Position numbers and translations under genes: made by a program. A stretch of DNA of 64,000 nucleotides from Flavobacterium sp. 245. Lineage in GTDB: Bacteria > Bacteroidota > Bacteroidia > Flavobacteriales > Flavobacteriaceae. The notes under the pieces are model-generated. The model made no database searches, had not been told where the DNA came from, and saw only the letters and a list, made by a program, of their open reading frames with translations. Positions 1 to 8,128 of this stretch are shown in pieces. The DNA lies in the NCBI RefSeq assembly GCF_004362055.1, contig NZ_SNXB01000007.1:237309-301308 (forward strand), read 5' to 3'. Position 1 is the stretch's first letter, and each line of letters starts with the position of its first letter.

Positions 1-37
1 AGCGGTATTTTCCTATTGCTTCATTAGCTTGATTCAT
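1..37 (-). CDS. MFS transporter paralogue, N-terminal fragment
   Basis: The first 37 bases read on the minus strand as an ATG (35-37) followed by MNQANEAIGKYR and then leave the window. The IGKYR string matches the N-terminus of the complete MFS transporter at 81-1550 (SIGKYRW), so this is probably the start of a tandem paralogue in the same direction, about 43 bases downstream of the first gene's stop. Only twelve residues are visible, so the assignment rests on that similarity and on the position. Confidence 0.6.
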   Translation of the reverse strand, partial: MNQANEAIGKYR

Positions 38-80
38 GGTTGGTTGGTTTAAATTGGTTGGTTAGTCAGTAAAAATCTTT

Positions 81-1550
81 TTAAAGATCTGTAATCGGGC
101 TGTATTTTGGAACCAATGATTTCATTACCATCCAGCCTATTAAATAACAAACGGCACAGATCGAAAATATGATAAAATATCCAGCTTCAATTCCTTTAAA
201 TCCCATAAAAAGCATATTAGTATCTTTAGCGTAATCAAACAAAACTCCTGATCCCTTATTGATTACAGTTGAACCAATTCCGCCCGCCAAACCACCAATT
301 CCTGTAATGGTTGCAATTGCTTTTTTAGGAAACATATCTCCTACAGTTGTAAAAATATTTGCCGACCAAGACTGATGCGCAGCACCTGCAATTCCAATAA
401 TAATTACCGGAATCCAATAACTGATATACCCTAATGGCTGTGCTATCAATGCTAATAATGGGAAAAATGCAAAAATCAACATCGCTCTCATCCTTCCTTC
501 GTACGGATTCATTCCTTTTTTCTCTACGAAATAAGTTGGAAGCCAACCACCAATAATTGACAATAAAGTGATCATGTACAGTACAAATAATGGCAATGCC
601 GCTTCAGTAGAATCCATTCCGTAAACAGAACTTAAATAAGCTGGAGTCCAGAACAAGAAAAACCACCAAACACCGTCTGTCATGAATTTACCAAACGCAA
701 AAGCCCATGTCTGTTTGTATTTAAAACATTCTTTTAATGATACTTTTGAAGAAGTTTCTGGAACAAAACTTTCTAGTTTGCTTTCAGCAATATCATCTTG
801 CTGAATATAAGCCAATTCTTCCTTAGATACATTTTTATGATTTTCTGGTTTATCATACATGAAAAGCCAAAATCCCATCCAGATAAATCCTAATGCTCCA
901 ATAATAATAAAAGACATTTCCCAGCCAAAAGATTTAGCAATAAAAGGGATTGTAACTGGCGCTGCCAAGGCCCCAACTGTTGCACCAGCATTAAAAATAC
1001 TAGTTGCAAAAGCCCTGTCTTTTTTTGGAAAATATTCTGCTGTAGTTTTGATTGCAGCTGGAAAGTTTCCGGCTTCACCAACTGCCAGAACGAAACGTGC
1101 AAAAATAAATAAATCGACACTTACACTGATTACCAATGAAGTATCACTTATAGATGAAATCACTTCTTTTGAACCTTCAAAACCTAATAACCAATTTCCA
1201 GTAATAATTCCCGAAGTTGCAATGCCACAAAAAGCATGAAGACAAGCACCTATAGACCAGATTCCGATTGCCCAAAGAAATCCTTTTTTAGTATCCATCC
1301 AATCTACAAATCGTCCAGCAAACAGCAATGAAACTGCATAAAAAATAGAAAACAATGCGGTTATATTTCCGTAATCATTATTAGTCCAATGAAATTCTGG
1401 CGCAATAAAATCGCTCCATGTCAGCGAAAGAACCTGACGGTCTAAATAATTGATTGTAGTTGCAAAAAATAGCAACCCACAAATGCTCCATCGATATTTT
1501 CCTATTGATTTGCTGCTTTGGCTGGTAGTAACTGAATCTTTTTGGCTCAT
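81..1550 (-). CDS. MFS transporter, hexuronate (ExuT-like, ACS family)
   Basis: This is a 489-residue inner-membrane carrier of the anion:cation symporter branch of the major facilitator superfamily, the branch that holds hexuronate, glucarate and galactonate importers. Visible signatures are NYLDRQ in the first helix and the long conserved stretch GEAGNFPAAIK...FPKKDRA...FNAGATVGA around residues 155-195. About 40 extra residues lie between helices 3 and 4. Twelve hydrophobic segments fit the family. A tandem paralogue starts just downstream, an esterase lies divergently, and a LacI-type operator sits about 100 bp upstream, so control by a sugar-acid-responsive repressor is likely. Substrate is inferred from family only. 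Confidence 0.85.
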   Translation of the reverse strand: MSQKDSVTTSQSSKSIGKYRWSICGLLFFATTINYLDRQVLSLTWSDFIAPEFHWTNNDYGNITALFSIFYAVSLLFAGRFVDWMDTKKGFLWAIGIWSIGACLHAFCGIATSGIITGNWLLGFEGSKEVISSISDTSLVISVSVDLFIFARFVLAVGEAGNFPAAIKTTAEYFPKKDRAFATSIFNAGATVGALAAPVTIPFIAKSFGWEMSFIIIGALGFIWMGFWLFMYDKPENHKNVSKEELAYIQQDDIAESKLESFVPETSSKVSLKECFKYKQTWAFAFGKFMTDGVWWFFLFWTPAYLSSVYGMDSTEAALPLFVLYMITLLSIIGGWLPTYFVEKKGMNPYEGRMRAMLIFAFFPLLALIAQPLGYISYWIPVIIIGIAGAAHQSWSANIFTTVGDMFPKKAIATITGIGGLAGGIGSTVINKGSGVLFDYAKDTNMLFMGFKGIEAGYFIIFSICAVCYLIGWMVMKSLVPKYSPITDL

Positions 1551-1924
1551 GGTTATTGTAAAAATTTAGGTTTTTTAGTTAGTTTGTTTTATCCCTCAAT
1601 TCGAATTTAAAAGCACTAAAAAACAATGATTTAATACAAATAAAACAAATTAATGTAATCGATTGCACAAATATAGTTTTTAATCTTTATAAACCAAATA
1701 AATTATATAAAAAATTATTTTATCCTATTAAATAAACATATAGAATAAAAAAAATACCACAATATTACATATTAAACAATATATTTGTTAAATATCAAAG
1801 TACCAAATTCATCCGTTTAAAGTGCTAAAATTGTCCTGAAACAGGAACACTCACTTACCAGTGCTTTTACAATGTTTTTCTCTTAGAATAAAGTAAATCA
1901 ATTCCTTATATTTAAATTAAAAAA
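1551..1924. other. Divergent intergenic region
   Basis: This 374-bp AT-rich stretch separates the MFS gene from the esterase. It holds the LacI-type palindrome at 1654-1667 and a small inverted repeat TCCTG-aaa-CAGGA at 1834-1846 nearer the esterase. No coding sequence is seen in it. Confidence 0.6.
1654..1667. promoter_or_regulatory. LacI-type operator palindrome
   Basis: TGTAATCGATTGCA is a 14-bp inverted repeat (TGYAATC-GATTRCA) with the central CG typical of LacI-family operators. It lies about 104 bp upstream of the MFS start codon. No lacI gene is in the window, so the cognate regulator would be encoded elsewhere. Confidence 0.55.
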
Positions 1925-2857
1925 ATGAAAGCCATTTTTTACCCTAAATCACTCATTATTCTCGTTTTGCTTACTTTAACTATTAATCAGATTCAAGCGC
2001 AAAGCCAAACAATTCCTTTATGGAGCAAAATTCCGGATGAAATTATTTCTGCAGATTATCAAGAAAAGCAAACTATAAAAGATGGAATTCTTCAAAGCAC
2101 AAGTTTTGTTACAATTCCAACTTTAAGCATTTTTATTCCGAAAGATGTTAAACCAAACCAGACCGCTGTAATTATTTTTCCTGGCGGTGGCTATTCTCAC
2201 CTTTCTATGGATAAAGAAGGAACAAAAGTGGCAAACTGGCTGAATAGTTTAGGAATTACCGCCTTTGTTTTAAAGTATCGTCTGCCAAGCGATTTAATCA
2301 TGAAAAACAAAAACATTGGACCGCTACAGGATGCTCAGGAAGCAATGCGTTACGTACGTGAAAATGCTTTAAAGTGGAATATCGACAGCAATAAAATTGG
2401 TATAATCGGATTTTCAGCTGGTGGTCATCTCGCATCAACTTTGGCAACACATTATGATGACAAAATTTATGAAACAGCATCAAAAACTAGTGCACGCCCT
2501 GATTTTTCGCTTTTAATTTATCCTGTTATTTCCATGGAAAATAATATCACGCACAAAGGATCACAAACTAATTTATTAGGAAACAATCCATCGCAAACTT
2601 TGATTGATTCTTTTTCAAATGATAAAAAAGTAACACCGCAGACTCCTCCCGCTTTTTTAATACACGCAACAGACGATACTGCAGTTTTACCCGAAAACAG
2701 TATCAATTATTATCTAGCACTCAAAAAAAACGGAGTTACATCTGAGTTACATTTATATGAGAATGGAGGGCACGGTTTTGGTCTAGGGGTAAAAGATACT
2801 AGCAAGAACTGGACAAAAGATTGCGAAGAATGGCTTAAAATTCACGGATATTACTAA
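1925..2857 (+). CDS. Secreted alpha/beta-hydrolase, acetyl-xylan-esterase-like
   Basis: A 310-residue protein with an N-terminal signal peptide (cleavage near residue 25, after IQAQ). The alpha/beta-hydrolase core shows an oxyanion-hole stretch FPGGGYSHL, the nucleophile elbow GFSAGGH with Ser164, an acid in HATDD and a catalytic histidine in NGGHGFG near the C-terminus. This matches the BD-FAE/Axe-like carbohydrate esterases that remove acetyl or feruloyl groups from plant polysaccharides in the periplasm. The divergent hexuronate-type transporter suggests a role in pectin or glucuronoxylan breakdown, which is inference from context. Confidence 0.8.
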   Translation: MKAIFYPKSLIILVLLTLTINQIQAQSQTIPLWSKIPDEIISADYQEKQTIKDGILQSTSFVTIPTLSIFIPKDVKPNQTAVIIFPGGGYSHLSMDKEGTKVANWLNSLGITAFVLKYRLPSDLIMKNKNIGPLQDAQEAMRYVRENALKWNIDSNKIGIIGFSAGGHLASTLATHYDDKIYETASKTSARPDFSLLIYPVISMENNITHKGSQTNLLGNNPSQTLIDSFSNDKKVTPQTPPAFLIHATDDTAVLPENSINYYLALKKNGVTSELHLYENGGHGFGLGVKDTSKNWTKDCEEWLKIHGYY

Positions 2858-2867
2858 ATAAAAAAAA

Positions 2868-2909
2868 GGGCTTTTAGATTGGCTAACGTGTAACCAAATC
2901 TAAAAGCCC
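2868..2909. terminator. Bidirectional hairpin terminator
   Basis: A 13-bp stem (GGGCTTTTAGATT with its exact complement at 2897-2909) follows the esterase stop. A run of A on its left becomes a T-run on the minus strand, so the stronger terminator faces leftward transcription arriving from the right. Confidence 0.8.
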
Positions 2910-3449
2910 GTTAAAAATTTTGACTTCTTGTATTTATCTTGCAAATTTATACAATGTACCCACGATCAATGAATATGTCAAACTTCTAAAATAAAACTTG
3001 TTTCTCCAAAAACTAGTAATAATCCATAGAAATCTTTAATGATGATTAAAAAAGGCAAAAACATCTTAAATCTCTATTTCTATACCACAAATTTACCCAG
3101 CTGTAAAACGAAAACATTACGGTTTTCCTCATTCAAACAAAATATTTTTATTGCCTTTCAAGTTTTTGGCTTAAAAAATCACCTAATAAACTGATATTAA
3201 GCAATTAACAATCTTAAATATCAAAACCAAAAATTTTCAAAAAAATAAAATTTAACTTTCTCTTTACATTATTTCTTATCCTAGATTAACAAACAATCTT
3301 ACAAGATCCTTATACATTTGTAAAACAATTTAAAAGTTCAAGGAAATGATTGTTTTGAAAATGATCAAAAATCAGAAAAATCATTTCTTGTTCTAGATTA
3401 AGTTGAAACAATTTTAATTATAATAATTTTGTCATGTAAATTAGTAATT
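2910..3449. other. Long intergenic region with a possible decayed minus-strand 3' end
   Basis: About 540 bp with no full-length gene. On the minus strand, 2934-3038 reads about 34 codons ending SLTYSLIVGTLYKFAR and a stop, directly before the minus-facing terminator, but it is closed upstream by a stop and has no start codon. It may be a gene relic. The remainder is AT-rich without recognisable structure. Confidence 0.35.
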
Positions 3450-3764
3450 ATGAAAACATTTGAATTCTTAATACTCGGAAAAAACGAGCCAATTTTAGAG
3501 ATACTGACTAGGCTTGTAAATGCATACGAAGAATGGAACGCAATACCTTTTGATGATGAAAATTTAGCACAAGAATATTTTCTTAAAAACAAAATCGATA
3601 TTGTTCTTTTGAGTTCCGGAATCGAAGATCATGTCGAAAAACAATTTACATCTTTCTGCATAAAAGCACAGCCAGATGTAGAAGTAATAGAACATTTTGG
3701 AGGTGGAAGCGGTTTGCTAAGATCCGAGATCCTCCACAGATTACATTTGAAGGGAAAAATTTAG
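3450..3764 (+). CDS. Small response-regulator-receiver-like protein of unknown function
   Basis: The likely start is the ATG at 3450, giving 104 residues beginning MKTFEFLILGKNEP. An upstream TTG at 3429 would add seven unlikely residues. The pattern of a hydrophobic beta strand, a helix, IDIVLLSSGIED and later a glycine-rich HFGGGSGLL resembles a shortened receiver (CheY-like) fold, but the canonical acidic pair and the phosphorylatable aspartate context are not evident. It stands alone between two long intergenic regions. I do not recognise a named family. Confidence 0.55.
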   Translation: MKTFEFLILGKNEPILEILTRLVNAYEEWNAIPFDDENLAQEYFLKNKIDIVLLSSGIEDHVEKQFTSFCIKAQPDVEVIEHFGGGSGLLRSEILHRLHLKGKI

Positions 3765-3992
3765 GTATCAGTATTTTTCTCTTTTAAAATTCATTAAAAG
3801 CTTTACAATAACACATTAACGAATATCCAATTTTTATTGACGATATATCGCTAGGATTTCTATTGCCTTTTCTGAAAAACCTTTTAAAATCAACACATTA
3901 CAAACAAGGCATTTAATTTGAATGCAAAACATTGAAAATCAAATACAAAATATTTTTTTAAACCTTTTAATTAACAACAAAATCACATTATC

Positions 3993-4682
3993 ATGAAAAA
4001 ATTAATCCTTACAGCAGTTTTAGTATTAGTAACATTTATTGGATTCGCTCAAAAACCAAGTCCAGCGTTATTAGACCCAACAAATCATACTTTAGTTTTA
4101 ATAGATTACGAAAGCCAAATGGCCTTTGCAGTAAGCAACATTCCAATCGATCAGCTTAGAAACAATACCGCTCTTGTAGCCGGAGCATCAAAAATATTCA
4201 AAGTTCCAACTATTGTAACAACTGTTGCAGAAAAATCATTCAGCGGACCTGTTTTCAGAGAAATTGAAGAATTCTACCCACAAAAAACGTCTAATTATAT
4301 TGACCGTACCACAATGAATACTTGGGAAGATGCTCCAGCACGCAAAGCGATTATTGCAGCAGGTAAAAAGAAAATCGTTTTTGGCGGTTTATGGACAAGT
4401 GTTTGTATTGTTGGACCTGCTCTATCTGCAATCAACGAAGGTTATGATGTTTATGTAATTACAGATGCAAGCGGAGACGTTTCTAAAGAAGCGCACGAAA
4501 TGGCCGTAACTCGTATGGTTCAGGCTGGTGCACATCCAATCACTTCATTACAATATTTATTAGAATTACAACGTGACTGGGCTCGTCAAGAAACTTATGT
4601 ACCTGTGACTGATTTGGTTAAAAAATATGGTGGTGCTTACGGTGTTGGTGTACAATATGCACACGAAATGCTTAAACATTAA
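3993..4682 (+). CDS. Isochorismatase-family cysteine hydrolase, YcaC-like, exported
   Basis: A 229-residue protein with a signal peptide ending FIGFAQ near residue 20. The rest follows the YcaC branch of the isochorismatase superfamily: Asp38 in LVLIDYESQM, the NTWEDAPARKAIIAAGKKK block, catalytic Cys138 in GGLWTSVCIVGPAL, and the C-terminal QYLLELQRDWA block. The family uses an Asp-Lys-Cys triad to hydrolyse amides or related bonds; the real substrate of YcaC-like proteins is not settled. Export to the periplasm is unusual, since most relatives are cytoplasmic. A strong terminator follows, so it is probably monocistronic. Confidence 0.85.
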   Translation: MKKLILTAVLVLVTFIGFAQKPSPALLDPTNHTLVLIDYESQMAFAVSNIPIDQLRNNTALVAGASKIFKVPTIVTTVAEKSFSGPVFREIEEFYPQKTSNYIDRTTMNTWEDAPARKAIIAAGKKKIVFGGLWTSVCIVGPALSAINEGYDVYVITDASGDVSKEAHEMAVTRMVQAGAHPITSLQYLLELQRDWARQETYVPVTDLVKKYGGAYGVGVQYAHEMLKH

Positions 4683-4711
4683 TTCATAGAATTGTTCTTG
4701 GTTGGTTATCT

Positions 4712-4743
4712 AAAAAGGCTGTTTAAGTTACAGCCTTTTTTTT
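4712..4743 (+). terminator. Intrinsic terminator after YcaC-like gene
   Basis: An 11-bp stem AAAAAGGCTGT / ACAGCCTTTTT with a seven-base loop is followed by further T residues. It sits 30 bases after the stop codon and separates this gene from the amidohydrolase. Confidence 0.9.
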
Positions 4744-4770
4744 CTCCAAAACTTAATTAAAACCATTATT

Positions 4771-6558
4771 ATGAAACCACAAACCTTACTATCAGCTTTA
4801 CTTTTAATTCTATCGTTGCCAATTTTCGCTCAAGGCAAAAGTGCCACACTTATCGTTCATCATGCTGTTATTCACACTTTAGATGATAAAAACACAATCG
4901 TTGAAGCTATGGCTGTCGCCGATGGGAAAATCCTGAAAACAGGAAAAAACAGCGAAATCTTAAAATTAAAAAACAAAAAAACAACAGTAATCGACGCTAA
5001 AGGAAAAACCATTATTCCCGGAATATTTGATTCTCACATGCACATTATCCGAGGCGGAAGATTTTACAATACCGAATTACGCTGGGACGGCGTTCGTTCC
5101 TTAAAAAAAGCTTTGGCTATGCTAAAAGAACAAGCACAAAGAACTCCAAAAGGACAATGGGTTCGAGTGGTTGGCGGATGGAACGCTTATCAGTTTGAAG
5201 AAAAAAGACTGCCGACTTTAGCCGAAATCAACGAAGCAACAGGCGATGTTCCTGCTTTTATTCTTCATTTATACGGACATGCTTATTTAAACAAAGCGGG
5301 TTTAGAAACTTTAAAAATTGATGCCAATACGCCAAATCCAAATGCGGGATTAATCGAAAAAGATCCTAACGGAAATCCAACTGGATTATTAGTTGCAGAA
5401 CCAAATGCATTCATCTTATACTCTACTCTTTCTAAACTTCCGGAATTATCTCCAGAAGAGAAAACAAACTCCACAAAACAATTTATGACCGAAATGAACC
5501 GTCTTGGGGTAACAGCCATTATGGACGCTGGAGGTGGATTTCAAAACTTTCCAGACGATTATGGTGTAACAAACGGATTGTGCAAAAACAGCGATTTAAC
5601 AGTTAGAATGCCTTATTATTTGTTTGCTCAAAAAGCAGGAACAGAATTAAACGATTACACAAAATGGATGCAGACAGTCGAAATTGGCGAAGGCTGTGAC
5701 GACGATCATCATTCAGATAAAGTAGAATATCATGTTCAGGGTGCAGGAGAAAATTTAGTAATGAGTGCCGGAGATTTTGAAAACTTCGATAAACCTAGAC
5801 CTGAATTAAGTCCGGCGATGGAAGGTCAATTAAAAGAAGTTTTATCCTTATTAGTAAAAAACAGATGGCCGTTTAGAATTCACGCCACTTATAACGAAAG
5901 CATTACCCGATTTTTAAATGTAATTGAAGACATTAATAAAGAAACCCCTTTAAACGGACTCTTATGGTTTTTTGATCACGGAGAAACGGTTTCGGTTGAA
6001 AATTTAAAAAGAATCAAAGCTTTAAACGGAGGTTTGGCGATTCAACACAGAATGGCATATCAAGGAGAAAGCTTTATAAAAAGATATGGAAAAACGGCTG
6101 CTGCAAACACGGTTCCGCTTAAAAAGATTCTTGACATGGGAATCAAAGTCGGAATGGGGACCGACGGAACCCGTGTTGCCAGCTACAATCCGTGGGTGGG
6201 CCTATATTGGCTCACAACTGGAAAAACTTTAGCCGGTTTAAAATATATGAACGACGAAAATATTGTAGACAGGACTACCGCTTTAAAATTATTCACTTAT
6301 GGAAGCGCACAATTAATAAATATTGAAAAAGATAGAGGAATGCTCACAGCAGACAAACTAGCCGATTTTGCAATTCTTTCTGACGATTATTTCTCTACTT
6401 CTGAAGAAAAAATCCTAAACATCGAATCGAAACTGACAGTCGTAAACGGAAAAGTAGTTTATGCTGACAATGACTTTAGAACTTTTGCAGACGAAAAACC
6501 AAAAGCAATTCCAGACTGGAGTCCGGTAAATTATTTTGGAGGTTATCAAAAAAATTAA
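4771..6558 (+). CDS. Exported amidohydrolase, YtcJ-like (amidohydrolase 3)
   Basis: A 595-residue protein with a signal peptide (cleavage after PIFAQ, about residue 21). It shows the amidohydrolase-3 plan: an N-terminal beta domain (LIVHHAVIHTLDD...VIDAKGKTIIPG), the metal-binding HMH in FDSHMHIIRGG, a (beta/alpha)8 barrel with IHATYNES and HGE segments, the catalytic aspartate in MGTDGTRVASYNPW, and a C-terminal return to the beta domain with LADFAIL. Family members hydrolyse amide or N-formyl bonds in small molecules. A putative outer-membrane barrel starts five bases after its stop, so the two probably act together on one periplasmic substrate. Confidence 0.85.
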   Translation: MKPQTLLSALLLILSLPIFAQGKSATLIVHHAVIHTLDDKNTIVEAMAVADGKILKTGKNSEILKLKNKKTTVIDAKGKTIIPGIFDSHMHIIRGGRFYNTELRWDGVRSLKKALAMLKEQAQRTPKGQWVRVVGGWNAYQFEEKRLPTLAEINEATGDVPAFILHLYGHAYLNKAGLETLKIDANTPNPNAGLIEKDPNGNPTGLLVAEPNAFILYSTLSKLPELSPEEKTNSTKQFMTEMNRLGVTAIMDAGGGFQNFPDDYGVTNGLCKNSDLTVRMPYYLFAQKAGTELNDYTKWMQTVEIGEGCDDDHHSDKVEYHVQGAGENLVMSAGDFENFDKPRPELSPAMEGQLKEVLSLLVKNRWPFRIHATYNESITRFLNVIEDINKETPLNGLLWFFDHGETVSVENLKRIKALNGGLAIQHRMAYQGESFIKRYGKTAAANTVPLKKILDMGIKVGMGTDGTRVASYNPWVGLYWLTTGKTLAGLKYMNDENIVDRTTALKLFTYGSAQLINIEKDRGMLTADKLADFAILSDDYFSTSEEKILNIESKLTVVNGKVVYADNDFRTFADEKPKAIPDWSPVNYFGGYQKN

Positions 6559-6562
6559 ACCA

Positions 6563-7930
6563 ATGAAAACGTTATTCCGAATATTGTTGCTTTTGGGATT
6601 CTTTTACACCGCAAATGCACAACAAAAAATAGCATTCCAAAAGCTGCGATATGACGATGATTTGACTTATTTAAAAGATTCTACCAGAAATTGGTACGAA
6701 AAAATCAAATACATTCCGCTTGGCCAAAACAGTAAATATTACGCCACTATTGGCGGTGAAGCAAGATTACAATATACATACACCGTAAACGACAAATGGG
6801 GCGATGACTCTGATGAAGGCGATGGTTATTTACTTTCCCGCTACTTGCTTCATGCCGATGTTCATTTGGGAGCTTTCAGAACTTTTGTGGAACTACAAAG
6901 CAGTTTGGCCAACAGCAAAATTGACCCGAGTCCGGTTGATGAAAACGAATTGGATTTTCATCAGGCCTTTTTAGATGTCGATTTTATTCATAATGAAAAC
7001 GAGCGATTGGCATTGCGTTCAGGAAGACAGGAAATGTCATACGGATCACAACGTTTGATTGCTGTTCGCGAAGGCCCAAACAACCGACTAGCATTTGATG
7101 CGATTAAACTATTTTATAAAAAAGATAATTGGCAAACCGATGCTTTTTATACACATCCCGTTGCCAATAAACAAGGAACTTTTAATGACAGTTTCAATGA
7201 AAATGCACAATTCTGGGGAAATTATACTGTAATTCACAAAGTACCTTTTATTCAGAATATCGATTTTTATTATTTAGGATTATGGAAAAACAGAGCCATT
7301 TTTGATGATGCCATTGGAGAAGAAAATCGCCAATCCATTGGAACCCGAATCTGGAAAAACAAAGGAAATTGGAAATATGATTTTGAAGGATTATATCAAT
7401 TCGGAAACATAAATCAGAAATCAATCTCAGCATGGACGCTGTCCTCATTTGCCTGTTATACTTTCACAGAAGTAAAATTTAGTCCTGAAATTGGATTGAA
7501 AACAGAGATTATTTCCGGAGATAAACATTCAGATGACAATCATTTGCAAACTTTTAATCCGTTATATCCAAGAGGCGCTTATTTTGGATTAGTGGCTTTA
7601 ATTGGTCCTTCTAACTTAATTGACATTCATCCTTCCATTAATTTTACTTTAACCGAAAAATTAGGCCTCGGATTGGATTATGATATTTTTTGGAGAGAAT
7701 CAATTAGCGATGGTATTTATGCACCAAATATGCAATTACTATATTCCGGAAAAGATACTACTGAGCGTTTTATAGGCTCCCAATTGATTGCTAATTTAGA
7801 TTACACTGCGAATGATTTCCTTGCTTTTACATTAGAATCGGGTTGGTTTAACGCAGGTTCCTTTTTAAAAGAGGTTGGAACCGGAAAAGATTATTTTTAT
7901 GCAGCGTTGACAGCGCAATTTAAATTCTGA
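6563..7930 (+). CDS. Outer-membrane beta-barrel, alginate-export (AlgE-like) family
   Basis: The ATG at 6563 gives 455 residues with a signal peptide ending YTANAQQ. An upstream in-frame TTG at 6536 overlaps the amidohydrolase and is rejected because it precedes the signal peptide. The mature protein alternates aromatic beta strands (YYATIGGEARLQYTYTVNDKWG, LALRSGRQEMSYGSQRLIAVREGPN) typical of the alginate_exp domain family, and ends in AALTAQFKF with the terminal aromatic expected for barrel assembly. It probably forms an anion-selective pore for the substrate of the upstream amidohydrolase. Its last 42 bases occur again downstream. Confidence 0.75.
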   Translation: MKTLFRILLLLGFFYTANAQQKIAFQKLRYDDDLTYLKDSTRNWYEKIKYIPLGQNSKYYATIGGEARLQYTYTVNDKWGDDSDEGDGYLLSRYLLHADVHLGAFRTFVELQSSLANSKIDPSPVDENELDFHQAFLDVDFIHNENERLALRSGRQEMSYGSQRLIAVREGPNNRLAFDAIKLFYKKDNWQTDAFYTHPVANKQGTFNDSFNENAQFWGNYTVIHKVPFIQNIDFYYLGLWKNRAIFDDAIGEENRQSIGTRIWKNKGNWKYDFEGLYQFGNINQKSISAWTLSSFACYTFTEVKFSPEIGLKTEIISGDKHSDDNHLQTFNPLYPRGAYFGLVALIGPSNLIDIHPSINFTLTEKLGLGLDYDIFWRESISDGIYAPNMQLLYSGKDTTERFIGSQLIANLDYTANDFLAFTLESGWFNAGSFLKEVGTGKDYFYAALTAQFKF

Positions 7931-8032
7931 TGTTAAAGAATCCTAGATTCTAGATATTTTGTAGGGATGGATTTCAATCCATCCTATAGCAAAAGATTAT
8001 TTTTATGCAGCGTTGACAGCGCAATTTAAATT
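7885..8032 (+). repeat. 42-bp direct duplication of the 3' end of the barrel gene
   Basis: Bases 7885-7926 and 7991-8032 are identical. Both copies encode the same C-terminal peptide KDYFYAALTAQF and then reach a stop codon (tga or taa). They flank about 64 bp that contains a REP-like palindrome. Either a 106-bp unit was duplicated in tandem or an insertion duplicated its target. Confidence 0.9.
7961..7984 (+). repeat. REP-like palindrome with GTAG foot
   Basis: GTAG is followed by a perfect 9-bp inverted repeat GGATGGATT-TC-AATCCATCC. The tetranucleotide next to an imperfect or perfect hairpin is the layout of REP sequences mobilised by RAYT transposases. Two related copies are at 26480-26501 and 26625-26648. 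Confidence 0.65.
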
Positions 8033-8128
8033 TTAAATACAATTAAAACCTTTACCTGTTTTATAAGAAATTTAAACTATTTTTGAGAAGACAAATTTAA
8101 ACCAAAACCTCAAAAATAATTCCCAGGC

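Noticed and set aside
1834..1846. TCCTG-aaa-CAGGA as an operator of the esterase gene
   Set aside because: A five-base stem occurs often by chance in AT-rich DNA and no second copy was found.
6536..6562. TTG start for the outer-membrane barrel gene
   Set aside because: It would add residues ahead of the signal peptide and overlap the upstream gene; the ATG at 6563 begins the signal exactly.
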